Source: a virus
IMG/VR virus record: IMGVR_UViG_3300031715_000026
Location: 1-21,848 of that record
Strand: one strand, 5' to 3'
DNA: 21,848 nt
Made by a program: the position numbers and the translations under genes. Below the pieces are notes generated by a model. The model was not told the origin of the DNA. It ran no database searches and saw only the letters and a program-made list of their open reading frames with translations. Positions 7,204-14,300 of the stretch are shown here, in pieces. The first letter of the stretch is position 1. Every line of letters starts with the position of its first letter.

Positions 7204-7285
7204 TTGCCTGGAAGGCGGGACTGACCACTACCCGCAACCTCGCTAATAAAAGAAGCGACTCTTAGGGTTTAGAGTTACTTCCAGG
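7204..7285 (-). ncRNA. tRNA-Lys(UUU)-like cloverleaf with abnormal loops
   Basis: On the minus strand the stems form a full cloverleaf. The acceptor is CCTGGAAG/CTTCCAGG (7285-7278 with 7214-7207, perfect); TA follows at positions 8-9. The D-stem is ACTC/GAGT. The anticodon stem CGCT/AGCG carries a loop whose centre is CTTTTAT (anticodon UUU followed by A). The T-stem is GCGGG/CCCGC. But the D-loop lacks GG, the T-loop is 11 bases with no TTCRA, and the 3' end reads CAA rather than CCA. The stems are kept and the loops are lost. It could be a decayed tRNA or a structural mimic. Confidence 0.45.
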
Positions 7286-7295
7286 ACTTTAATCT

Positions 7296-8321
7296 TTATT
7301 GGTTATTCTGCTGTTGCGCGATGAGCCAGTCGCGCTGCTCAGACAGAGACATTTTCTTGAACGCCAACAGGTGGTCGGTGGGAACGCGTCCAGCGCCCTT
7401 TCCTGCGCTCGCCACCGTGCCGCCAGCCGTCTCGCGGCGGAGGGCTTCCTGCGCTTCCTTGGCCGCGTCTTCACGTGCCGCCTTGGAGATGGACTCCCTT
7501 TCCTTGGACACCATGTCTGCCACCATCGCCTTCACATCGGCTTCGGTGAACGTCTTGGCGCCGTCATTGGGTTGTCCGTTCTTGGTGTCATCAGTCGCCT
7601 TGGGATTCTCCTGCATAGCGATCTCATAGAGCTGATCAAGCACCTCGCTCGCTGGCTTCGTGAAGTCAACGCGGGGGTCGCCCGTGCCTGTGGGCCCCAT
7701 CGCGATCTTCACGATGTGGGGGTATAAGCGCTTCCACTCTGGGTAGTTCTCCGTGTCCTGTTCTCTGCGCATGCGTTCGATCAAAGTATCTTTGGCTTTC
7801 GCTTCGGTGGACGACCGTTCCAACTCTTCCTGGAACTCTGATGCTATCGCCTCGCGCTCTTCGTTCACAAATTTTTCAAGCGCCTCGGGGTTCTTGGCGA
7901 GCTCCTTGTAGTCCACCGGCTTCTTTGACAAGCTGGCCAGGAGCTTGTAGGTCTTCTCCTGGGCTTCCTTGAGCTCCGCCATCTCCTTTCGGAGCTTGGC
8001 GTTCTCCTGCGAGGTCCGCACGTTCCACTTGCGAAGCTCCTCTGGGTCGTTGGGCTCCTTCTTTTCCTTGGCTGGCTTCTTGCCTGTTTCCGCAGCCTTC
8101 TTGTCTGCCTCGGCTTTCTCGGCAGCCGCTTTGTCTGAGGATTCTTTATCGGCCTTCGCCTTTGCAGCAGCGGCCTCGGCTTCATCGCCCTCGGTGCCCG
8201 TCTTGCTTTCCGTACCTTCTTGTTCTTTGCCTTTCTCAGCTTCCAGCTTCTCAAGTGCTTCCGCGCGGGTGTTGATTGTTGCTTGGCTCACGCTTGACTC
8301 ACTGCTATGCTTGATTTCCAT
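7296..8321 (-). CDS. Head scaffolding protein (probable)
   Basis: A 341-residue protein that should act inside the prohead to guide capsid assembly and then leave. Residues ~20-100 are almost pure Ala/Glu/Lys/Asp, and ~105-190 form a long charged coiled coil (ENAKLRKEMAELKEAQEKTYKLLASL). A less charged segment (YPEWKRLYPHIVKIAMGPTGTG) follows, and a final helix KKMSLSEQRDWLIAQQQNNQ could be the capsid-binding end. Composition, length, a strong AAGGAG start and a place just before the capsid gene fit a scaffold. No protease motif is seen. Family assignment is by pattern, since scaffold sequences are poorly conserved. Confidence 0.8.
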   Translation of the reverse strand: MEIKHSSESSVSQATINTRAEALEKLEAEKGKEQEGTESKTGTEGDEAEAAAAKAKADKESSDKAAAEKAEADKKAAETGKKPAKEKKEPNDPEELRKWNVRTSQENAKLRKEMAELKEAQEKTYKLLASLSKKPVDYKELAKNPEALEKFVNEEREAIASEFQEELERSSTEAKAKDTLIERMRREQDTENYPEWKRLYPHIVKIAMGPTGTGDPRVDFTKPASEVLDQLYEIAMQENPKATDDTKNGQPNDGAKTFTEADVKAMVADMVSKERESISKAAREDAAKEAQEALRRETAGGTVASAGKGAGRVPTDHLLAFKKMSLSEQRDWLIAQQQNNQ

Positions 8322-8379
8322 TTTAAGTCTCCTTGTTCGTTATCCCATTTAAGGGGCGAGGGGTACTGTCTCCTCACAT

Positions 8380-8742
8380 CTATTCTAAGCCAAGCGCCTT
8401 CTTCTCGTCTGCAATGGCCCTAAAGTGTTCAGCGATTCCCTTGGCCGCGATGTGACCCGCGAGCTTCTGGGCATTTATCCAGTTGCGCAGCATCACCACG
8501 CCCTGCACCTGGAATATCGCCTTTCGGTGGTCGCCGTCTGGCTCGGAAAAAATCTTGTTCTGGGACTCCTTGATGAAGTTGTCGATGTACTCCTCAACCT
8601 TCCTCCACGCGGGGTGGCGCTGCAAGTCCTCAAACAGCGCGCCTGCGTGGGCCTGGCGCTCGAAGCTGTCGAGCTGCAATAGAATCTTGGTCTCCTCTTC
8701 GGTGTTGTACTCGTCCTTTGCAGCATCAGCAAATGAATCCAT
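8380..8742 (-). CDS. Helical hypothetical protein between portal and scaffold
   Basis: A 120-residue, mostly helical protein with the phrase DLQRHPAWRKVEEYIDNFIKESQNKIF and a second helix VQGVVMLRNWINAQKLAGHIA. Small helical proteins with an H-P-x-W segment commonly sit between portal and scaffold genes in podovirus-like phages; their role is unclear. The ribosome site AGGAGG lies inside the last codons of the preceding HNH gene (its terminal Leu-Arg-Arg), 10 bases before this ATG. So the inserted endonuclease gene carries the translation signal of this one. Confidence 0.78.
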   Translation of the reverse strand: MDSFADAAKDEYNTEEETKILLQLDSFERQAHAGALFEDLQRHPAWRKVEEYIDNFIKESQNKIFSEPDGDHRKAIFQVQGVVMLRNWINAQKLAGHIAAKGIAEHFRAIADEKKALGLE

Positions 8743-8747
8743 AGTTC

Positions 8748-8763
8748 TTACCTCCTCAAGTAA
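8748..8763. repeat. 16-base direct repeat, copy A
   Basis: TTACCTCCTCAAGTAA (minus-strand reading TTACTTGAGGAGGTAA). It spans the stop codon and last codons of HNH copy 2 and supplies the ribosome site of the 120-residue gene. An identical copy is at 9324-9339, before the 57-residue gene. Confidence 0.7.
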
Positions 8764-9152
8764 GATACTGCATTCAACAATATTTCAGGACTATCATTTG
8801 ACATCCCAAGAAGTGTATTACACTTTTGGCAAAGGATGCCTCGAACTAATCCTGTTACATGATCATGATCTATCTCATTGCGAAGGTTTATAAATAAACG
8901 TTTACAAATTGCGCATTTCCCGCTCTGGGAAGTCAATAAGGCATCAAATTGTTCAATTGAAAGACCATAATCTTTCTGCATCTGATATGCCCTAATCTTA
9001 CTGCGATTGGATTTCATCCAGTCGCGGTGCCAAGTACGTAGCTTTTCTTTATTCTTTGCAGAGTAAGCTTTCCGAGCTTTGTCTATCTTTGCTTTACGTT
9101 TATCTTTGGTTCTATGGTAATATGCACGTGAATAAGCATTTCTATCAGTCAT
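8748..9152 (-). CDS. Endonuclease VII-like HNH homing endonuclease (copy 2)
   Basis: A 134-residue nuclease. A long basic N-terminal arm (SRAYYHRTKDKRKAKIDKAR, about 8-60) is followed by C80-x2-C83, DHDH (95-98) and RGILC-x2-CN (104-112), the full zinc and catalytic set of endonuclease VII-like HNH proteins. Its ATG overlaps the stop of the upstream 57-residue gene (ATGA). Its stop lies 6 bases before the next gene, and its last codons form that gene's Shine-Dalgarno. It is AT-rich compared with its neighbours. It differs from the other copies outside the core, so the copies are not recent duplicates. Confidence 0.9.
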   Translation of the reverse strand: MTDRNAYSRAYYHRTKDKRKAKIDKARKAYSAKNKEKLRTWHRDWMKSNRSKIRAYQMQKDYGLSIEQFDALLTSQSGKCAICKRLFINLRNEIDHDHVTGLVRGILCQKCNTLLGMSNDSPEILLNAVSYLRR

Positions 9153-9322
9153 AAAGCATTACGCTTCTTGAGCTCGTCCCGAAGCAGGCTGTAGTCCCTG
9201 TCCACAATCTCCTCGGCATTAGGCAAATTCTTGAAAGCCTGAATCATGTCGAGGCGAAGCTTTTTCAGCGTCTCCGTCGGCTCAGCGCGTATGATCTTCT
9301 CAGCTAGACTCATATCTGCCAT
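9149..9322 (-). CDS. 57-residue helical protein
   Basis: A small gene with a very good GAGGAGGT ribosome site 5 bases before ATG. The product is MADMSLAEKIIRAEP, then a charged helix with LKKLRLDMIQAF, an NLPNAEEIV turn and a last helix YSLLRDELKKRN. The frame, ribosome site and overlap with the HNH gene (ATGA) support it as real. The family is not recognised. It belongs to the set of small genes usually found between portal and scaffold. Confidence 0.68.
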   Translation of the reverse strand: MADMSLAEKIIRAEPTETLKKLRLDMIQAFKNLPNAEEIVDRDYSLLRDELKKRNAL

Positions 9323-9323
9323 G

Positions 9324-9339
9324 TTACCTCCTCAAGTAA
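9324..9339. repeat. 16-base direct repeat, copy B
   Basis: Identical to 8748-8763. It supplies the ribosome site of the 57-residue gene. The two copies bracket the 57-residue gene plus HNH copy 2, as expected if a unit was duplicated or inserted at a ribosome site. Confidence 0.7.
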
Positions 9340-9340
9340 C

Positions 9341-9550
9341 TTACTTAGACAAACCTTTTATCACTGCTTTGTGCAAGCGTTCTTTCTTGGATGACTTCTT
9401 GTGCTTCGGTAAGTTCTTTTGCCCAGGAAATTCATGGGCCCACCGTTTTGCAATATCGGGATGCTTAAGCCACAAGAATCGGCGCTGAGCTTCACTTTGA
9501 AAAGGGATTGGAGTATACCTCTGAAAGATAGTCCTGTGCTCGTTTAACAA
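9341..9550 (-). CDS. Small conserved phage protein (PFxSxAQRRFLW...LPKH type), start altered by HNH gene
   Basis: A 69-residue frame. From about residue 15 it contains PFQSEAQRRFLW, HPDIAKRWAHEFPG and KNLPKHK, a small basic protein type common in phages near portal genes, whose members normally begin at or just before the 'M-P-F-x-S-x-A-Q' segment. Here the codon before PFQS is ATC, not ATG, and this point lies within the last codons of the HNH gene in another frame. The only ATG is 15 residues upstream, inside the HNH gene (9550). So either this start is used or the gene now starts abnormally. The C-terminus is very basic (KHKKSSKKERLHK). The function of the family is unknown. Confidence 0.68.
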   Translation of the reverse strand: MLNEHRTIFQRYTPIPFQSEAQRRFLWLKHPDIAKRWAHEFPGQKNLPKHKKSSKKERLHKAVIKGLSK

Positions 9551-9884
9551 ATCCTCGTTTTTCTATAATGCCTAAACCAGTATTACAACCGGAGCACAGT
9601 AACCCACGAATTTTATTTGTTTGATGATCATGATCAACATCAGTCCATGGCTTCTCTTTGCACATGTGACACATTCCAGAATATCGAACAACTAAAACAT
9701 TCAACTCTGGGGCCGAAACATTAAAGCGTCTCAGATAGGTTCGCGATCTTCGATCAGGAGCACAGGTGCTGCACCATTTTTGATGTGGTGAAGTACTATA
9801 GAATGATTGGTGACAATGACGACAATTTGTAAGACGATTATTAACAATTTCTCTCATCTTAAGTGCAGATAATGAACGATCCAT
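9492..9884 (-). CDS. Endonuclease VII-like HNH homing endonuclease with extra N-terminal zinc pairs (copy 3)
   Basis: A 130-residue nuclease whose ATG directly follows the portal stop codon (TAG then ATG, no gap). It carries an extra N-terminal zinc-finger-like unit, C21-x2-C24 and C38-x2-C41, then C72-x2-C75, DHDH (84-87) and RGLLC-x2-CN (93-101). The N-terminal unit (CRHCHQSFYS and KWCSTC) is not present in the other copies and probably helps in target recognition. Its 3' end overlaps the small gene at 9341-9550 by 59 bases in a different frame. It is AT-rich compared with the portal gene. Homing endonuclease is the most likely role. Confidence 0.9.
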   Translation of the reverse strand: MDRSLSALKMREIVNNRLTNCRHCHQSFYSTSPHQKWCSTCAPDRRSRTYLRRFNVSAPELNVLVVRYSGMCHMCKEKPWTDVDHDHQTNKIRGLLCSGCNTGLGIIEKRGFVKRAQDYLSEVYSNPFSK

Positions 9885-11996
9885 CTATTTGGCACCCATT
9901 GGCATAGATGCTACACCTGGCACATTAGTATGAACTTGACCTGCCGGACTTGTTACCTGCGGAATAATAGAATTCATCGGAGAGGCGGTAGGACTTCCAC
10001 CGTTTCCAGCCGCTACGTGTTGCGCTAAAATTGCTTTGCCAGCCACTGCCGTCTGTGCTGAAGGCGCACCAGGAGACGGAGCGCCAGGAGTGGGAAGCAC
10101 GCCAGGGGCTGCTCCACCAGGACCAGGAGGTGGCGCTCCACTGCCAGCACCGGCTGCCGATTGAGGATTAAGACCGGCTGCACGGATGTCTTTAGAATCA
10201 AATCCCATAAGTTCCCAGATTTGTTTAAGAATTACATCTATTGAATTTGGGTCTAACTGCTGTTGAGCCATTGTGAAAAAATTAGTCATCTGCATTACTT
10301 TCTGGTCCCTGTTCACCATTTCAGACAACACGGTCATCTTGAAGTTGACGCCAGCTGCCGTCCTGATCATGGCCGGAGACACGATCTCTGGCTCAGGAAA
10401 TATATGGCCGTAGAATGCACGGATCACAGCAGAATTCGTCAGGTATTGCAAGTCAAGCATGTAAAACAACTGAAGCACCTTCTTGATGCCTTTCGTCTCA
10501 ATGGCTTTGGCTGCTGTGGCAAATTTTTCTAGGGCCTGCGATACGGCGACCTTAGCGACGCCGACGCCGACTGCGCCCTTGTTGGACTGCATGTCATCGA
10601 TGTTTCCAGTGAGGGAGGCTGGCACGGTAGCATTGAACATGTCCTGCTGGATCATCTGGGCATCCTGGTATGCGGAGCCAGTTACGTCCTTGCGCTCGAG
10701 CCCCTGGACGTTCTCCATAGCATCAACGAGAACGACTCCGCTTGGTGTGGCTGTCAGCTTGTCAATGTCCACGCTCGTGTCCGTGGCTAGGACCTTGTAC
10801 ATTTGGTTGATCAAAAGGTTCACATTATCTAGGCGCTGCCTGCGAACGAGGTTCGTCTCGTTCTGCAAGCTGAGGACCGGCTCAACGAGGCCGATCCCGT
10901 ACCACTCCAATGGCACCTTGCAGAAGTTCACCTTGACCAGCGGAATTTCCTGATGGTCGAAGGGGTTAGGCACGGCGCGAACCACAACCTGGCGGTTGGC
11001 GATGACGATCTGGCAGGGCTCTTCCTTGCCGTCACCATCCAGGTCCCAATGGCCCCAGATTTCCATCAGCTCGATGTCCTTGGACTGTGTGGTGGATATT
11101 TCGCCACGGGCAGTCTTCCTCCACTGGCGGGTCTCCTGGTACTTCATGGAAGTTCCCGTTGCCAGGGCCATGTCCTTGTTGCCGAAGTATGGCTGAGGGG
11201 AGTCGCAGATTCTTCCGAACTCCTTGCGGTCTAAAAATTTTCTTATGAATACGTACGGGGTGTCCTTCACGTCCGCCTTGTCCTGCTGCGGATACACGTC
11301 AAGGACGTCAAGCACGGTGAGCTTGGGTCGGCGTCCCACAATCTCATATCGCTTGGAGGTCTCATAGGTGACCTTCTCCTGGTTTATCCCTTGGTCATCC
11401 ACGTACTGAAGCTTCTTGGCCTGGCGGTTGACGCGCCATTGCCACTCCACCTCCCAGTCCACCCAGAAGTAGGATGTCCCGTACATCAGGAGCTGCTTCA
11501 AAAAGGTCTCGTACTTGTCGTTGAACTCGTTCTTGTCCATCTGGTCGGAGAGCAGCCGCTCGATGTTCTTGGCCACCTCCTCCTCCTGGATGTCATTTGG
11601 CACCACGTCGAACATGTTCTCGGTGCCGTTCGTGAAGCTGATGAGCTTAGGCGTGGCGATCTCGATGATCTGGAACACGAGGGGGATGAAGACCTTTGAT
11701 CGGGTCGGGGTTCGAGTCGTCACGTTGCCATTCATGTACGCTACATATATCTGCCACCAAAGAATTTCATAGGCCTTGCGCCAGTTCTCGCGGATGGTGA
11801 GCTCGCCCATGAGCTGGGACACGATCTCCTTCTGCATCCCCAAGCTGTAGCCGTCGGCGCTGTCGCCCTCGGGCTTTGCGAAGCCTTCTGGCGTCATGAT
11901 CTGAATGGGACTGTCGTCCTGCATCTGATCGATCTGTTCCGAGCCCTCTCGGTCCTCGATCTCTTGCAGTTGATCCTTGTTCTCGGTCAGGTCCAT
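9885..11996 (-). CDS. Portal protein
   Basis: A 703-residue protein that should form the dodecameric ring at one capsid vertex through which DNA enters and leaves. After an acidic N-terminal ~40 residues come helical regions typical of podovirus portals (RENWRKAYEILWWQIYVAYMN, then SKVFIPLVFQIIEIATPKL), the LLMYGTSYFWVDWEVEW strand region and the core LVKVNFCKVPLEWYGIGLVEPVLSLQNETN. A long helical wing follows, then a Pro/Gly/Ala-rich flexible tail (about 640-703). Length and position right after the terminase fit. The start follows the HNH stop without a gap, and GGGG in the HNH's last codons acts as the ribosome site. Confidence 0.87.
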   Translation of the reverse strand: MDLTENKDQLQEIEDREGSEQIDQMQDDSPIQIMTPEGFAKPEGDSADGYSLGMQKEIVSQLMGELTIRENWRKAYEILWWQIYVAYMNGNVTTRTPTRSKVFIPLVFQIIEIATPKLISFTNGTENMFDVVPNDIQEEEVAKNIERLLSDQMDKNEFNDKYETFLKQLLMYGTSYFWVDWEVEWQWRVNRQAKKLQYVDDQGINQEKVTYETSKRYEIVGRRPKLTVLDVLDVYPQQDKADVKDTPYVFIRKFLDRKEFGRICDSPQPYFGNKDMALATGTSMKYQETRQWRKTARGEISTTQSKDIELMEIWGHWDLDGDGKEEPCQIVIANRQVVVRAVPNPFDHQEIPLVKVNFCKVPLEWYGIGLVEPVLSLQNETNLVRRQRLDNVNLLINQMYKVLATDTSVDIDKLTATPSGVVLVDAMENVQGLERKDVTGSAYQDAQMIQQDMFNATVPASLTGNIDDMQSNKGAVGVGVAKVAVSQALEKFATAAKAIETKGIKKVLQLFYMLDLQYLTNSAVIRAFYGHIFPEPEIVSPAMIRTAAGVNFKMTVLSEMVNRDQKVMQMTNFFTMAQQQLDPNSIDVILKQIWELMGFDSKDIRAAGLNPQSAAGAGSGAPPPGPGGAAPGVLPTPGAPSPGAPSAQTAVAGKAILAQHVAAGNGGSPTASPMNSIIPQVTSPAGQVHTNVPGVASMPMGAK

Positions 11997-12383
11997 TTAT
12001 TTCCCCGTTATATAGTGCAGAGCACTAAGAAAGTTTTCTTCGTTTTCTTTGAATAAACCTAATCCACGATTGCAGTTACCGCACAAGAGCCCACGAACTC
12101 GTTTCGTCGCATGATTATGATCAATATCTAGCGGTTTAAAGGGCTTTTCATGACAAATTGCACATAAACCTTTTTGTTGCTCAACCATTAAGACATATTG
12201 AGCTTGGGTAATTCCGTAGTGTTTGCGTAAATGAGACTCGCGATTATAGTTGTCAAATTTTGCTTCATACTTCTTTTGGTTCTTAGTTTGCCTACTTTTG
12301 TAGTATTTTTTATACCGTAAGCGATTTTGTTCCCGTTGATATGCAGCCATCAGTACTTCACGGTCCATCAATTTAGCTGGCAT
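11997..12383 (-). CDS. Endonuclease VII-like HNH homing endonuclease (copy 4)
   Basis: A 128-residue nuclease with a basic, Tyr/Lys/Arg-rich arm (QREQNRLRYKKYYKSRQTKNQKK, about 16-40), then C74-x2-C77, DHNH (88-91; the third position is Asn rather than Asp) and RGLLC-x2-CN (97-105). Its ATG shares a base with the stop codon of the terminase gene (TGATG), and its stop touches the portal ATG (TAAATG). It therefore fits exactly between two essential genes. The terminase's last codons (GGAGATGAC) give it a ribosome site. It is AT-rich relative to its neighbours. Confidence 0.9.
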   Translation of the reverse strand: MPAKLMDREVLMAAYQREQNRLRYKKYYKSRQTKNQKKYEAKFDNYNRESHLRKHYGITQAQYVLMVEQQKGLCAICHEKPFKPLDIDHNHATKRVRGLLCGNCNRGLGLFKENEENFLSALHYITGK

Positions 12384-13741
12384 CAGTCATCTCCAAGATT
12401 TAATTCAATTTCAGGATATGGGAGTAATTCATTGACAGAACGCATGGCTTTTTTCCTGCTCTTGCTCGGCTTCCCGTAAATCTCGAGGGGGTCAAACCTC
12501 GCTTCGCTCGCTCTCTTTCTTGAAACACCACCCACCCTAACCAGGTCATACACTCCGGCGAGGTTCTTAGAGAAACCATAGCGAAGAGCGTCGGGACTAT
12601 GAGAGTTGTCATGAGCAGGTTTAGTAGAGCCGTTCTTGTCATAGCAGTACCCCTCCATCTCACGAACCAGGTCCTCGCACGTGTCGAAGAATGCTATCCG
12701 CTTCTCCTTCAGCAGCTTAGTGATGCGCTGGATGCCGATGTCGACCGAGTGGTCCGCCTGTATCATGTTGAGCTTGCACACGGAGCGCACTTCGTTCATG
12801 ACGGCCACAGCGGCTGGGTCCCAGAGCGTATACCGAAACTGGTGGGAGTTCAGATATAGGCCGATCTTCTCAGCCAGTTGGCGGTTCTTGTAAAACTGGG
12901 TGTAGATGTAGAACTTCTTGCCTTCTGGGTCATACGTGATCCCAAGGACAGACGTGGGGTCAGACCACCCATAGTCCAGGCCCGCCCACTTCGGCCAGTG
13001 GCTTGGAATCTCGAACGGCTCGCAGATATGGTCGGCCCTGCTGAACTCTGGGTAGATCAGGCCCTCGATCTGCACGAACCGGCCCTCGAAGTCCCGTTGG
13101 AATATGGACTCGTTCATCGTGGCTTTCGCGCGGTCGTAAATTGAGCGGTCGATGTATGGGTTATCAGCCATCGAGAAATTGATAAAAAATAGCCAGGGTA
13201 GGAACTTCCGCTGCTCAATCAGGCGGATGTTCATCCAGCTCGCTGGGCTGCCATAGGGCGTCGTTGTCATCAGGAGGCGGCCATGCGGCTGGCCTTGCTT
13301 CTGGACTAGGCGCTGGCAGACCTTGTCATAGGTCGTTTCATTACAGAGCGCGGCCTCATCCATCCAGCAGCGCCGCGCGAACAAGCCCTCAACTGCATCC
13401 GGCTTGTCAGCGGAGCGTATCCACACGACGCCGCCGTTCGCCAGCTCGATGATACTGTCCTGCTTCTTGTAGGTCCCCAACCCCCTCGGCCAGTACGTGA
13501 ATAAGGTCCTCAAGGTGGACTGGTTCAAAATTCGGTATGTTGGTCCGAGGATCAGGTAGTCGGACTTGACGCCTGCCTTGATGTCGGCGGCTATCTCGCG
13601 GATGAGCCACACAGCCCCGACGGAGGTCTTGCCAGACCTGTGCCCAGCGACGGCCAGTATCTGCTCAGCCTCGGAATCCAGAATCTGCTGCTGTGCCTCG
13701 TGCGGCGTGAATTCAGTCTGGCGCGACTCTTGGTCGACCAT
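12383..13741 (-). CDS. terL: Terminase large subunit (packaging ATPase-nuclease)
   Basis: A 452-residue motor that cuts concatemeric phage DNA and drives it into the prohead with ATP. The ATPase domain has Walker A GHRSGKTS (33-40), Walker B RCWMDEA (124-130, catalytic Glu129) and a coupling motif TTTPYG (159-164). The RNase H-like nuclease domain has GLDYGWSDP (254-262, Asp256), WDPA (307-310, Asp308) and HSPDALRYG (381-389, Asp384), the three metal-binding Asp residues expected. Length and motif spacing are normal, so the enzyme is probably intact. A purine-rich AGGACAAG precedes ATG. An HNH gene follows immediately, then the portal. Confidence 0.95.
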   Translation of the reverse strand: MVDQESRQTEFTPHEAQQQILDSEAEQILAVAGHRSGKTSVGAVWLIREIAADIKAGVKSDYLILGPTYRILNQSTLRTLFTYWPRGLGTYKKQDSIIELANGGVVWIRSADKPDAVEGLFARRCWMDEAALCNETTYDKVCQRLVQKQGQPHGRLLMTTTPYGSPASWMNIRLIEQRKFLPWLFFINFSMADNPYIDRSIYDRAKATMNESIFQRDFEGRFVQIEGLIYPEFSRADHICEPFEIPSHWPKWAGLDYGWSDPTSVLGITYDPEGKKFYIYTQFYKNRQLAEKIGLYLNSHQFRYTLWDPAAVAVMNEVRSVCKLNMIQADHSVDIGIQRITKLLKEKRIAFFDTCEDLVREMEGYCYDKNGSTKPAHDNSHSPDALRYGFSKNLAGVYDLVRVGGVSRKRASEARFDPLEIYGKPSKSRKKAMRSVNELLPYPEIELNLGDD

Positions 13742-13742
13742 C

Positions 13743-14030
13743 TCAGTTCTTGTCCTGGCTCTCCCCCATAATGTGAGTCCTGGGTTTGAAGCACAACTGG
13801 GCCAGAGTGGTCAGGCCGGTCTCCAAGTTGACGAAATTGTAGTTGCACACGTCCTGATGCAGCTTTATGGCCTTGCACACCTCTATGACGGCCACCTCTA
13901 GACCCAGGATGCGGCCCTCTAGCTCCGATATCTTCAGGTCCGTGGGGTCTCCAAGTGGCTGTGTTCCTAGTCTCGGAACTGATAGTTCTGCCGGTATCTG
14001 GCTTTGAGGCTCATCGAAAGGCCACATCAC
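13743..14030 (-). CDS. Small protein upstream of terminase
   Basis: A 95-residue protein starting within a 4-base ATGA overlap with the gene upstream and ending 1 base before the terminase start, so the three genes are coupled. It has a Pro-rich N-terminus (MMWPFDEPQSQIPAEL), then a helix with LKISELEGRILGLEVAVIEVCKAI that could form a coiled coil, then a shorter helical segment. It has no HTH or metal motif. Position makes a packaging accessory role possible; the sequence alone does not prove it. Confidence 0.72.
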   Translation of the reverse strand: MMWPFDEPQSQIPAELSVPRLGTQPLGDPTDLKISELEGRILGLEVAVIEVCKAIKLHQDVCNYNFVNLETGLTTLAQLCFKPRTHIMGESQDKN

Positions 14031-14251
14031 GCATTACCCGCCGTGGAGCCATCGGTCCACGTGACGCCTTGGACGAAGGCGCCATCACTGGGTGTGGAGT
14101 TGACAGTCAAGACCGGCTGGTTCCAACTACACCACGGGCCGTAATACTGGACGGGCCATGAAGGGCCCCTGCCACACGTCGGGCAGTGGCCGCAGGACGG
14201 GCACGGCTGCGGGGTGAAAGAGGATGATATTGGGTTGAAGTTGTCGGTCAT
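14027..14251 (-). CDS. Small Cys-rich protein (CPSCGHCPTCGRGP)
   Basis: A 74-residue protein with a strong AAGGAG ribosome site. Near residues 17-30 it has C-P-S-C-G-H-C-P-T-C-G-R-G-P, four Cys in a tight knuckle that could bind one zinc or form a rubredoxin-like loop. The rest is Ser/Thr/Pro/Gly-rich with several Trp. It is the first gene after the structured leader and the best minus-strand promoter (14420-14447), so it opens the packaging and structural operon. Family unknown. Confidence 0.75.
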   Translation of the reverse strand: MTDNFNPISSSFTPQPCPSCGHCPTCGRGPSWPVQYYGPWCSWNQPVLTVNSTPSDGAFVQGVTWTDGSTAGNA

Positions 14252-14300
14252 CTGAATCTCCTTGGTTTTTGGTGATTTTTTAAAAATTGACCCTGCCTAA

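Larger units (their letters stand above)
6996..7295 (-). other. 300-base spacer holding a tRNA-like array
   Basis: This gene-free stretch between the scaffold gene and the first HNH gene is filled by three adjacent foldable elements on the minus strand (7204-7285, 7124-7198 and 7043-7109), listed separately. Each is closed by a 7-8 base terminal stem or a near-complete tRNA acceptor. The rest is AT-rich and contains the ribosome site of the HNH gene. Confidence 0.7.

Noticed and set aside
6454-7295. Group I intron carrying HNH copy 1
   Set aside because: The genes on both sides are complete, no split gene is seen, and the structures in 7043-7285 are separate tRNA-like units rather than a P3-P7 intron core.
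7299-8352. Long plus-strand frames opposite the scaffold gene
   Set aside because: They are mirror frames of a GC-rich, Ala/Glu/Lys-rich coding region, lack ribosome sites and encode low-complexity Ser/Ala/Leu sequence.
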